From: Sparassis latifolia
Lineage: Eukaryota > Basidiomycota > Agaricomycetes > Polyporales > Sparassidaceae
Assembly: GCA_018466975.1 (NCBI GenBank)
Contig: CM031560.1
Coordinates: 1,674,001 to 1,738,000, forward strand
Reading direction: 5' to 3'
Length of the DNA stretch: 64,000 nucleotides
Part shown: piece after piece, positions 54,626 to 64,000 of the stretch
Layout: each line of letters starts with the position of its first letter
Numbering within the stretch: the first letter of the stretch is position 1
The notes under the pieces: model-generated
Databases searched by the model: none
What the model was told of the DNA's origin: nothing
The model's input: the letters and a program-made list of their open reading frames with translations, nothing else
Translations under genes and position numbers: made by a program

Positions 54626-55985
54626 TCACGCTGGAAGCATCATTCCCCCACCAGCCTCAGGGGCTGCCAACGGCGCGACATCCACCGTATATGTAGCCTT
54701 ATCGTCCATTTCTCCCTCTGCAAAACTTGAGTCTTCCTTGAGGTGTTTCTCACCCTGCAGCAGCGCCCTGCGCTCTTTCCATCCCTCCAGCCACGCGCCC
54801 GCGTTGCTCTTCATGCATCCGCCAAGGCCTTTGCACGTACACGTGCCGCCAAGCTGCTCCGGCAGATTTTCCGCGGGTATCTGCTCCAGGAGCACCTCAC
54901 GGAAATTCGCGCCGAGAATCTCGACCTTGGACTGTGTCACGGGGGAGAGCCACGGCTTCACGAGCGACCAGATGAACGTGAACGACGTGGGCGCATTGAC
55001 GACGGAGAGTTTCGACATGCTATAGGAATGAGTCCATAGTATCAGACGCTCGGACAAGAAAATATTGGTTGAGAGAGATGATACACATACAGCTCTGGGT
55101 AGTAATTCTGTGTCATCGCGAACCCGTCGCGGCAGAAATTCTTCATCTGCCAAAACTGAGAAAGCCTGGAGATACGTTAGCACGGACGCCTCAGTTACAA
55201 AGAAGACCGCGCTTACCCAAAATCCTTGAGGTCAACAATACAATGGTGACCGAGGTTTGGGGTGCCTGAGACACGTTCCGCAATAGGAATACACTCGCGG
55301 GGCAGAGATTCCGCTGACACCACAACGTATTCCCAGAGGCGCTCGGGTGAGATACCTTTGTAGAGCTCCGGCATGTTGATTCCGCCGTAGTATTGAAAAT
55401 TCAGCGGGCGTCCTTTCTATTGCGGTAGACATACGTGAAGTCAATGACCGCGGCAAGGTCGAACTAAGTGAGTGAGACCTTATCCGTCTAGAAAAAATGG
55501 TCAACTGCGCCACGAACAGTAGTTGCAAATGAAGAGGAACTGGGCCAACCTTATGGAAACTACTTGGCCAGTACTGCAAAACATGGTCCCGCTCCGGGTA
55601 CTAGCCACAAAGTACGAAAAGCAAGAGCATCCAGGCACTGTCAATGTTTGGAGAGTGGCAAAAGGATAAGGTCGAAGGCATATATCCAATCGGTCCATGC
55701 GCCGGTAGAGCTCGTCAATGCCTACACCGCCTACTGCCTTACGCCATTGTACACAATTCTGCCACATCGCGAGCGCCTGCTTCAAATCAAAGTCACGGGC
55801 GACGAGAAAACGCCTGGGGGAATGTATATGTGAATTTCTACACGTGTGCTATTAGACAAATAAACGTACAGAAGGGTACCATCGTCGGTGCCGATGGTGT
55901 CGCCTTCGTGCAGTAAATCTTCCTGCACGAGCTGTTCACGAAACTGTACGAGAATCGCGTCGCTCTCTTGCTGGCTGGAAGGCAT
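54626..55985 (-). CDS. CRAL-TRIO (Sec14-like) lipid-transfer protein, paralogue A
   Basis: Seven exons on the minus strand, 55985-55870, 55813-55684, 55600-55550, 55487-55479, 55416-55217, 55165-55091 and 55019-54626, encode 324 residues. CRAL-TRIO N-domain: FREQLVQEDLLHEGDTIGTD and RFLVARDFDLKQALAM; lipid-binding domain: YYGGINMPELYKGIS, IVDLKDFGLSQFWQMK, LSVVNAPTSFTFIWSLVKPWL, and a Cys-rich GGTCTCKGLGGC near the end. Exon 4 is 9 nt (Thr-Asp-Lys). Intron 2 must start at ATATGC; no GT donor keeps the frame. Exon lengths match paralogue B at 58623 except the last. Proteins of this family exchange phosphatidylinositol and phosphatidylcholine between membranes. Confidence 0.88.
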
Positions 55986-56864
55986 ATTTCAAGGATATAA
56001 CTGGGCGACAGAGCAGAAAGAGCGAAGGAAGGGAGCAACCACCGCTTCACGCGCCTGGCAACCGTGGCAGGACGCGACTTGGCAAATGAATCTACAAACA
56101 TTCATAACCGCGACGTCGTGAGAAATACACGTTCAACGAGGAACAGCGGTCACGTTCTCTGAGGGGCAAATTTCACGGCAAGTGCAGAGCGACGAGCACG
56201 GTTATGTCAGTAAACTTGCGCAGAGCTAGGATTGATCAGACCAAGATTGCAAACACAGATAGATCATCGGCGTTGAATATAGCGTCCGAATCCAGCACCG
56301 CCGGCAAGCACTCGGCACACTGTCACGGTCACAAAAGCTGAAGTACCGCCGCCGCGGCTTTGACAGCGATTCGACCTACTAACCAAGTGTTGAAAATACT
56401 TGTTCTCTGGCTGTTCTGGTGTCCATGCTGGTAGATTTCTGGACACTCTCACACAAGAAATATCCAAGTCAGTTACGACATATTTGTGATTTCGGAGCTC
56501 ACTTGGTCATCGAGTGTCCGATTCTGCAGCTCCCCCAGAAAATTGGCGAACTTGAAGTTGTAGGCCATCATGCTCCATCTTACCGGAATCGTAGCGGCAC
56601 AATGCAGCGATTTGCTTGTGAGATGCTTGGGTGCCTTTCAAATATGTTGATGCGATTAATCCATCCTCGTACACTGTCACCTGTGCGCGCACTAGATCAA
56701 TTGCAAGCGGAAGCATTCCGCAGCTCAGCTCAGCTGCTCCTCCTGATCCAATAGGGCGTACCTTTACCAAGCTGTTAGGGTCCAGCCTGAGCTCCTGTCC
56801 CCTATCTATGAGCGCTATAAGATGGATACGGAGCCGACGTCGCAGCACGACTACACCAGCAAAC
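55986..56864. other. divergent intergenic region, Sec14-A / ICMT-2
   Basis: About 880 bases between two start codons. It should contain both promoters. A minus-strand open frame (56507-56908) and a plus-strand extension from 56631 are present but neither has motifs or a good ATG context, and both overlap the ICMT-2 start. Confidence 0.45.
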
Positions 56865-57765
56865 ATGGCACCCTTCCCCGACATTCTGTTTACAAGCTCT
56901 AATGACACCTATGCAACGCTTGCTGGCCACCCTGGCACCACACACATTCGCTGGATTGATCTCCTCGTCTGGCTATCAACCCTCCTCGTGCCGCTTCTAA
57001 TTATCCAGCGTGGTATGAGGCGAAGCCTGCAGCTCAACAAGTCTTTGCCAGTAAAGCCGTCCAAGTTGACGCCGCTCGAGAAAGCCCTGATGCCGATCCA
57101 CACCGTCTCGTTCTTCATGCCGACCCTCGTCTACCTCGTCGGCTCGCTCCAGGCTTGTCTGCACCAGCCGCAGTGGGCGTGGTGGAGCGAGTGCGCGCTC
57201 CCTGACGACCCGCGTGCGGACACCCTCCGGCTCGCCGCCTGCGGATTGAGCGTAGTTTGTGCATGGTGTCTGAACAGCGCTTTCACCCATCTCGGGACGC
57301 AGGTGCACCATATCGGCGTGCGTGAGAAGCCCAAGACGGTGGAGACAGGCCCGTTCAGTGTCGTGCGCCATCCCATGTACAGGTACGCCCAGCCCCTGAC
57401 CGATCTGACCCCTTTGTCGCGTTATATACCCCCCGCTGACGGACGTGTTTCTCTTCCCAGTGCTGTGATTGTACAGCAGTTCTTGCATATCATCATGTTT
57501 TGGTCATTGTTTCCCCTGGCCGCAGCCTTCATCACCGCGGGGGCGATGGTTATGAAAATATCTCCTGAAGTGCGTATTTTACGTTGCTTGGCCCATGGCC
57601 CACCCCATCTCCTGAGAAAGCGTCGTTCTGTCTTCGTTATACCGCTGTGTCTAACCGACATTGCTTGATCAGGAGAGACTGCGCGAGTTGGATCCCGAAG
57701 CAGGACCCGATTACGTTGCCTACAAACGCAAGGTCCCTTCGAAGCTCATACCTTACATCTGGTAG
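56865..57765 (+). CDS. ICMT/PEMT-like membrane methyltransferase (paralogue 2)
   Basis: Three exons, 56865-57382, 57461-57569 and 57673-57765, encode 239 residues from MAPFPDILF. Membrane segments include WIDLLVWLSTLLVPLLII, IHTVSFFMPTLVYLVGSL and IIMFWSLFPLAAAFITAG. The methyltransferase signature is TGPFSVVRHPMYSAVIVQQ, and the C-terminus RELDPEAGPDYVAYKRKV matches paralogue 1 (HEVDPTAGVEYIVYKNKV). The last two exons are 109 and 93 nt in both copies, and intron positions agree. Copy 2 has Ala where copy 1 has Gly after the RHPxY motif. It sits between the two Sec14-like paralogues. Confidence 0.8.
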
Positions 57766-58622
57766 AGCCCGATGCATGGCTTCGTCGCGCTTGTTCAAAC
57801 TGTACGCATGCTATCGAGGGCGTTGTTCGGGCAGATGCAATTGTCTGGATATGATCTCCTGGAGATTGGAGCGGAAGCTGTACCGATATATCGGTGGGAC
57901 ATCTTGGTTTGTGCTCGAGAACAGGTTGTAGTATTAGGAGATGTATTACTAGGGTTTGACATATATCGCGCACGTCGCCCACCGTGATCTTGTGTTGTTC
58001 ACTGTTCACTGAAGGTCTAACCGGCACTTCGGAGTATCTTCGGAATAATGTTGTTAGGGTTAGGGTTTTCATCCTCGTCATCCTCGTCATCCTTTTTCAC
58101 TCATCGACCCGATATTCGCACCTGACATTCCCGACTCAGCATCTACGAGGCCAATTTGTCAAATCAAGTAGCATGTGAATCGCCCGTTCACTGAATAGGC
58201 ACCATCTGAGTGAGGTGATCGATGTATTACGCGTTATAAGTAATAGCATGTTCACCTAGTCATGCCCTTGGTAAGATTTACTAGTCGGTGGAGCCATGAA
58301 AACCCCCGCCTGCTCCACCGAGTCTTGTCAGCGTTTCCACGACGTGCCCGACGATGGGAGACAATTCCGTGGCGGAGTGGCCAAGTTTGGAAGTCGGATT
58401 ACCATGTTTAGCGGAAATATGGTTAGGGGTTGCTGTCAGTCACCACGGCGGGGTCACCGATGATGACTGAAAACACGATGAGGCGGAGAGACAGGCAGCC
58501 GTTTATACACCTCCCCGGCCATCATTTACTCCACCATCTTCATACCCACTTTACAGCACATCTCCCGCCGGACGTTGCCCGTCATTCCGTCACTCACCCT
58601 TCCCCGCAGATACAAGCGTAAC
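57766..58622. other. intergenic region with telomere-like and inverted repeats
   Basis: About 860 bases between ICMT-2 and Sec14-B, both on the plus strand. It holds two tandem TTAGGG units at 58054-58065, a short CATCCTCGT direct repeat just after, and a 9-bp inverted repeat CGGTGGAGC/GCTCCACCG at 58286-58294 and 58312-58320. No gene is evident. Confidence 0.5.
58054..58065 (+). repeat. two interstitial TTAGGG telomere-type units
   Basis: Two perfect TTAGGG hexamers in tandem, the usual fungal telomere repeat, followed by GTTTTC and a short CATCCTCGT repeat. Such telo-boxes occur in promoters as binding sites for Myb-like factors, or can mark old end-joining events. Two units may also be chance. 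Confidence 0.6.
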
Positions 58623-60148
58623 ATGGCCGCGGGCGCCGACGACAGAGACACCATCCTCCAGCTTTTCCGTGAGCAGCTCACCGAGCAGGATCTCCTCCGC
58701 AACGGAGACACCATCGGCACAGATGATAACACCTTATCGTGAGCTTTCGATCGGTTATGCTTTACGAGATCGACGTCCTGAGCGTGCGGATAGGCGCTTC
58801 TTACGTGCCCGCAAGTATGATCTCGAGCAGGCGACGACGATGTGGAGGAACTGCCAGAACTGGAGGAATACCGTAGAGGGCATAGGCATCGACGAGCTGT
58901 ACCGGCAGATCGACCCCTTCGATGTGTGTCCATGCAACTTCTTCTGGGCTTCGGACTAACATCACATTTTTGCAGTACCCAGAGCGGGATGAGGTGTTCA
59001 AGTGCTGGCCTCTGTGGTTCCATAAGGTCCGGATCCTCTTCCCCTCTTTACACTGTTTACTTACGCCATTTCAGACAGACAAGGTCCGCTCCCTCTACCC
59101 GGCGTATCACAACGTGCGACGACTGATCTGCAGCACAGAAAGGCCGCCCTGTGAACATTCACCACTTCGGCGGGATCAACATGCCAGAGCTGTACCGGCA
59201 CATATCACCGCAGGGCTTCTGGAAGACGATTGTCGTTAACGCCGACGCGCTCACCCGAGAGGTCCTCCCCGCCTCCACCAAGGCCGCAGGGCGCAATATC
59301 GACGGCACATTCGTCATCGTCGATCTGAAAGGTTTCGGGTGCGTTTACGCGCCCAAATATCCGCCGTGCGAAGCTGACGCGCAGACAGTATTAGCCAGTT
59401 CTGGCAGATGAAGAACCTCGCCCACGACTCGTTCCAGATGTCGCAAGACTACTTCCCAGAGACGTACGCTTCCCCTCCTACATTCAATTACGCGCACACT
59501 GATTCAAGCGCCCCTCTACGCAGCATGGCGCAGCTTGCGATCGTGAACGCGCCCACGTCCTTCACGACGATATGGGCGTTCATCAAGCCATGGCTCGCAA
59601 AGGAGACCGTCGCCAAGGTCGACATCCTCGGGTCCGATTACGAATCCGTGCTCCTCGCGCAGATCGACGCAGAGAACCTGCCCGAGTCCCTCGGCGGCAC
59701 TTGCACTTGTGTTGAGGCGGGTGGGTGCAGCAAAAGTAACGCGGGCCCATGGACGGACGGGCGCAGGGAGCGGCGCGAGCGGTGGCTGAGAGGCGAGGGC
59801 GAGCTAGTGGAGGGCATGGAGCTCGCCCCGGCGTCTCAGCCGGAGAAAGCGGAGGACAGGGGGTTGTCGGACGCATATGGCAAGGAGAGCGAAGTGATGG
59901 ACGCAGAGGGAGATGTGGAGAGGAGCATCGCTGAGCCTGCAGCGGATACAGACCTGGAGGCGGAGGAGAGCACGCCCTCGAGCTCGTCGATGCCATCTAC
60001 CCCAGATGACGGGGAAGAGACCAGTGGAAGATTGCGGGACTTAACACTCGACGGCGCGGGCGAGGTACGCAGGAAGAAGTCACCCGAGGAGTCCATTGCG
60101 GAGGTGTATAGCGAGCTTCCAGAGACGGAGCTGAAAAATGCTGCGTGA
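58623..60148 (+). CDS. CRAL-TRIO (Sec14-like) lipid-transfer protein, paralogue B
   Basis: Seven exons, 58623-58738, 58794-58923, 58976-59026, 59075-59083, 59139-59338, 59389-59463 and 59524-60148, encode 401 residues. Exons 1-6 have exactly the lengths of paralogue A (116, 130, 51, 9, 200 and 75 nt), including the 9-nt Thr-Asp-Lys exon. Conserved blocks: FREQLTEQDLLRNGDTIGTD, RFLRARKYDLEQATTMWRN, HFGGINMPELYRHIS, IVDLKGFGISQFWQMKN and LAIVNAPTSFTTIWAFIKPW, then GGTCTCVEAGGC. Copy B has an extra C-terminal tail of about 75 residues, acidic and Ser/Glu-rich. Its intron 2 donor is a normal GTGTGT. Confidence 0.92.
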
Positions 60149-60413
60149 GTGGACGTTCCCTCGAGATTGGATGTGTCTCGCTCTGTTGCTATTTCTGCGC
60201 TGTCTCCAGTAGATTTGTGTCCGACTACCCCACTAGCATCTGTATCAGTTTCCCGTAGTATTATTTCGCGTATTGAGTGTCCCGTTGTCTGTACTATACA
60301 TGTTTTCCTCAATACCCGTCATTTATGTTGCATTGCATGCGCCTAGTGGTGGAAGTTTGCACCGACCGTCCATGGCATGAGCACAATTGCAAACGACATA
60401 AATAAAACATCAC

Positions 60414-61761
60414 TCAGAACGTAGGTATGAAGTCCTGTATCCTATCCCTCGCATCCTGCGCAATGCACTCCGCAATCCACGTCAAGCTCCTGATCTCTTG
60501 CTCCTTCAGCTTCAGATAGCTGTAAAACACGCCGTACTGGAACTGCTGCAGGAACGCGAGCTTGTTGAGGTACACCTCGTGCGCGAAGAAGCGGTCCTCG
60601 AGCTCAGCCGCGGCGCCCGAGTCGCCCTCGTTGAACTCCCCGAGCAGGTTCGCGGTGCTCTCGCCGTACACGCCCGCGCCGTTCGGGCGCCCGGCACCGG
60701 CGTCGAAGAACGCGCGGTACTCCGCAACACCCTCGCACGCCGCGCGCACCTGCTCAACATCGTCCGCGCGCGCGAGAGCGTTGTTGCCCCCCGGGAAGAG
60801 GTTCCCGGTCGTTGGAAAAAGCTTCGCGCGGCTCTCCTTAGAGAGCCCCGTCCCGAACGAGTTGATCGTGATGTTGATAGCGCGCCGGTCTGCCTCGAAC
60901 GCGAGGATGCGGTGCATAACCTCTGCCGTTGGCCCGCCCAGCGTCGCGCAGAACGCGTCAAAGTCCTCCAGGTACGCCTTGTACAGCGTGTTCCGGATGA
61001 TCTCGATGTTCAGGTCGTCCAAGTCGTTCACGGTTACGCATTCACGGAAGTATGGTGCTACGGCGAGCGTTCATAAAGCGCTAGTGCGGGAGGAAAGAGG
61101 GGCGGATAAGCATACCTAGTGGGGCCTCCACCATCACGATGCGGTATAGCTCTTCTACATTGGTAGCGACACAAAGAGCGGGTAGTGTCTCGAATACTCC
61201 TAATGGGTGACACCGCTCCAGGAGCTCTGACGTGTTGCGGCCATGCAATGTGCCAGTGATGAGCAGAATAACATTGTCAATCATGTACCCGTACCTGCGA
61301 ACCCGTTAAAAATAGGCACTCCAACCAGCATGGACACAAAGCACCCACGTTATGTAGTCAAAGAATTTCACGAGTGGCTCGACTGCGTTGCTGCGGAGGA
61401 AGTTGAATTGGTCGACAAGCAGCTGCGTAGCCTTGTCGGCAATGGTGGAGGTGGAAATCGGGAGCTGCTCGTTTGCGAGAAAGTTGCCATAGTCAGTCGA
61501 CGACAGCTGTGTTCGGAAATCTTGCAGTGCATGCCAAGTGAGCATCTCCTAGGCTATCCTCGACATACTACGACTCGCCTTCGATGGTCTCGCATTGGGT
61601 GAGGTTGTTGTACTGAGCCTGCGTCAGCAGACCCGCCTTGTAGCCCCGAACAATCCCCTCGAGGAAACCACTGTCAACCTAGACGTTCCGCGCTGGGTGA
61701 GTTGAGTATTTGAGTACAATGGAGCAATACATGAACACACATTGAAGAATAACGCCTCCAT
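60414..61761 (-). CDS. VMA6: V-type proton ATPase subunit d
   Basis: Five exons on the minus strand, 61761-61741, 61678-61579, 61520-61349, 61294-61116 and 61057-60414, encode 371 residues. Hallmarks run from [20 protein letters not shown] through [93 protein letters not shown] and [20 protein letters not shown] to the usual C-terminus. Subunit d couples the V1 central rotor to the c-ring in vacuolar and endosomal membranes. Intron 2 (61578-61521) begins GCGAGT. The gene is slightly longer than most orthologues (about 345-360) because of a Gly/Ala-rich insert after residue 270. Divergent from the hydrolase gene. Confidence 0.96.
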
Positions 61762-62147
61762 GTCGAGCAGGTGTGCTTGAACTTGAAGCCGCAGTATTCA
61801 TGCTTGGGCGCTTATAGTTACCGCCAGGCATGAGGTTAAATTCCCACACTTTTGATTAACTACAGCCGCTGAGAAGTACAATGTATCCGAAAGCTGTCCC
61901 GTCCCGCGTCCCGAGCAGTTTCACGTTCTCGCTGAGCCCGAGCATGGCTGAGCATTGCTGGGCGTGATTCCAAGGGCGGTCGAGCATCGGACTCATATTC
62001 GCCGGCGTTACTGGCCCGACAATCACAGAGGTATCGTGATATAAGTATAGTAGTACTAGTTCGCCAAACAAATTGACCTCCCACACCCAGGTTAACGTCT
62101 ACGGGGACTTGGACGGCCCAGCCAACATAACGTTGGGATACCACAAC
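61762..62147. promoter_or_regulatory. divergent promoter, VMA6 / alpha-beta hydrolase
   Basis: About 386 bases between two start codons. The hydrolase frame stays open a little upstream of its ATG at 62148, so a longer protein through an upstream exon is possible. No clear consensus promoter element stands out. Confidence 0.4.
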
Positions 62148-63489
62148 ATGGACGAGGCTCCTAATGGCAGAAAGTCGACCAAGCTTTCTATTCACCATCC
62201 TCACGAGCCGAACTGTGCCATTGTAGGCGTGCTCGAGCAACTCTCCCCGCACCAGTCCACCCAAGGTCGAAGGATCGCATTGGCGAGTAACTTACTACTT
62301 TGACGACTCTGACGACTGAGGCATGTATGTTCTAGCTTCTGCATGGTTCCTTAGGGTCAGTAGTGCCCGGTAATTGGGAGTGACAGTTGGTGCTAAAATC
62401 ACGCAGACACAAAGACTACCTGTTCCTCAAACCTCTCGCACTCCGATTGCCCATGGACAATTTCCGCTTTGATTTCCGGTGCGGCAGTCGTACACTCAAT
62501 TGACTGCGTCGCATCTCACCATCAAGGGGTCGGCCAAACGCAGTGCCAACCATGAGACTCCAGGAACATGGAGATTTGGCAGTGTACTCAATGACTGCGT
62601 CGATATCCAGGTAGTTGTCGATTATTTGACTAAGGAATATGGCTATATAGTCGACCTTGTCGTGGGACACTCTCGCGGCAGTGTCGCAGGGCTGCTATGG
62701 CTGTGCAAAGCCGAGGAGAGTAAGCACGTTAGAGGCTTCATCAATGTGTCGGGGCGATACAGGATGAAGGTGGGTGTTACCGTCGCGTTACACAACTTCT
62801 CCGTCACTCACCCATCAACTTTTCTATTTGTAGATAATTTACGGTGTGCAGTCCCCCGATCTAGTGGTAATGAAATTGCACTGAGTTCACTACCCGAAAG
62901 AGATCACCTCCTGGATCAAGAGAACAAGCAATCTCTGAAGACACGGGGCTACTTTGAGATGAAAGCTACCGTCGCCCGCAAGCCGTTCGTGGGCCGGTAC
63001 GAATCGCTCATAGCTTTCGCTTCTATATACTGAGCTGTCGTCCATCAGGGTTACTCGTCCGGATCTTGACGATTTTGCCAATACGGATACATCTGTGGCT
63101 TGGACTCGCTTTCCATCGTCAATAGACGTGCTCACAATTCACGGAATTAGGGATGGAGTTGTCCCCGTGTATGTGTGAATCTCCCCATCAATGAATCCAT
63201 GTCTAATGTTCTTTCTGCTTTCCCGGTCAGATATGATGCGATTATCTACGCACAAGCGTACGGCGGTCGAACTCCGGGCACACACACTCTGCATCTCGTA
63301 GAGCGTGCCGACCACAACTTCACCGGAGTATGTGCGGCGACGTTGCTCTCATAATTGAGCTCACACTACACTGCGCAGCTTTCAGAAGAGGTAGTGTCCA
63401 TTATACTGCAATGGTGGCAGAAGGTGGAACACCGAGAAGTCAAGACGGGTTTGTGGGATATAGGGTGTAGAGGGAGTTCCAAATTGTAG
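62148..63489 (+). CDS. alpha/beta hydrolase
   Basis: Nine exons, 62148-62282, 62336-62355, 62407-62478, 62544-62769, 62834-62850, 62901-62996, 63049-63168, 63231-63327 and 63379-63489, encode about 297 residues. The oxyanion loop is LLLHGSLGHKDYLF; the nucleophile elbow is VVGHSRGSVAGLLW; the acid is in IHGIRDGVVPV and the catalytic His in ERADHNFTG. Intron 1 begins GCGAGT. Exon 5 is only 17 nt with a weak donor (GTCCCC), chosen because it alone restores the frame; this junction is the least certain. The family includes esterases and lipases acting in the cytosol; no signal peptide is visible. Confidence 0.85.
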
Positions 63490-63757
63490 ATGTCATGGTG
63501 TCTATGTAATAAGTGATCATTACGTGCTCACCAATTCACCGGCTGACGATGATTTTTTAATAGATACATCCAGTGCTCTGATCAGCATTCCATGCACCGT
63601 TCTATCTTCTCAACGGTATGTCATACACAATGCAAACACTTTTATGCAATACTGCGGCATCGGTTCAGTAAGATGCGGAATTGGTAAAAACAACAACCAG
63701 CCCGACCAGTCCAAAAATATAACCTTCTCTGACAGTGCAATGTCTGTCAATGGAGCT

Positions 63758-64000
63758 CTAGTCATCCTTCACTGACAACGCGGTCATGTCTGAGTTCAGG
63801 TCCTTCATGCTTTGCTCTACCGCTCTCCTCTTCTCGGCTTTCTCTGCCTTGGCCGCTCTCCAGTCGTAGATCAGCTTTCCAGCGACCTCCATCTCATCCT
63901 TAACCTCGACAACCTCCGCACGCACGTCATCAAGTGACATGGTTGAGAGTACAAGCTCCCAGGACGCAATGCAAGCCATTTTTCTCTCGCGCTCGTCCTG
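63758..64000 (-). CDS. C-terminal part of a coiled-coil protein, 5' end outside window
   Basis: A minus-strand frame enters from the right edge and ends with TGA at 63758. The visible 80 residues are charged and helical (EVVEVKDEMEVAGKLIYDW, RAAKAEKAEKRRAVEQSM), a probable coiled coil, ending ALSVKDD. The frame stays open to base 64000, so start and any introns are unseen. No family is recognised. Confidence 0.55.
   Translation of the reverse strand, partial: QDERERKMACIASWELVLSTMSLDDVRAEVVEVKDEMEVAGKLIYDWRAAKAEKAEKRRAVEQSMKDLNSDMTALSVKDD

Noticed and set aside
43266..54626. Secondary-metabolite cluster made of sedolisin, 2OG oxygenase and P450
   Set aside because: The genes are interleaved with housekeeping genes (ARC1, uL6m), lie on mixed strands, and no core synthase (PKS, NRPS, terpene cyclase) is present.
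55601..55683. A U12-type (minor spliceosome) intron in Sec14-A
   Set aside because: The 5' end ATATGC lacks the U12 ATATCCTT consensus and there is no clear TTCCTTAAC branch site; a mutated U2 donor is simpler.
56507..56908. Minus-strand frame of 133 codons upstream of ICMT-2
   Set aside because: It overlaps the ICMT-2 start, has no recognisable motif and no supporting splice sites; treated as promoter-region chance.
60498..61119. Plus-strand frames of about 185-190 codons over VMA6
   Set aside because: Antisense to a perfectly conserved V-ATPase subunit; high GC third positions create the open frames.

Overview
The window is nuclear DNA of a filamentous fungus, most likely a basidiomycete of the Agaricomycetes. 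Genes are dense, lie on both strands, and are cut by many short introns, mostly 50-65 nt (about 140 reconstructed here). The accessory families present, a GH71 alpha-1,3-glucanase, a sedolisin protease, a CYP63-like P450 and a cis-CaaD-like tautomerase, are common in wood- and litter-decay fungi. The class assignment is inference. No prokaryotic features, CRISPR arrays, intact transposons or viral genes were seen. Gene models were built by hand from splice sites, reading-phase arithmetic and remembered family conservation.

Layout. 0-7 kb: the 3' part of BUD22, then two same-strand paralogues ending in a Cys/His zinc-like module, then about 2.9 kb with little convincing coding sequence. 7-17 kb: a candidate Scm3/HJURP-type CENP-A chaperone behind a perfect palindrome holding an MluI (MCB) box, a PP2C phosphatase whose first coding exon is just the ATG, NUDCD1, a type II HAD hydrolase and a RING protein. 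18-32 kb: a secreted GH71 glucanase, the rRNA-processing helicase DHX37/Ecm16 and the RNA/DNA helicase Sen1, convergent. 32-38 kb: translin, SGF29, an intron-containing tRNA-Glu, an Hsp20 and a CHRAC1-type histone-fold protein. 38-50 kb: a tautomerase, an ICMT-like membrane methyltransferase, a MYND protein, a sedolisin, Arc1, a 2OG-Fe(II) oxygenase and mitochondrial uL6. 51-64 kb: a 15-exon P450, two CRAL-TRIO (Sec14-like) paralogues flanking a second ICMT-like gene, V-ATPase subunit d, an alpha/beta hydrolase and the 3' end of a coiled-coil gene.

Most of the window is housekeeping: ribosome biogenesis (BUD22, DHX37), RNA metabolism (SEN1, TSN, ARC1), chromatin (Scm3-like, SGF29, CHRAC1-like), V-ATPase and mitoribosome. 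The secreted and oxidative genes are scattered among these and do not form a convincing biosynthetic cluster. Several divergent pairs share short promoters (NUDCD1/HAD, SEN1/TSN, ICMT/MYND, oxygenase/uL6, VMA6/hydrolase).

The most notable observations concern gene structure. There are five GC-AG introns, four with the identical donor GCGAGT. There is one apparent AT-AG intron at a position where the paralogue has a normal GT donor. There are microexons of 6 and 9 nt. Three otherwise intact genes (SEN1, tautomerase, ARC1) each need one base added or removed at a mononucleotide run. The last pattern suggests residual assembly error, although real mutation is not excluded.
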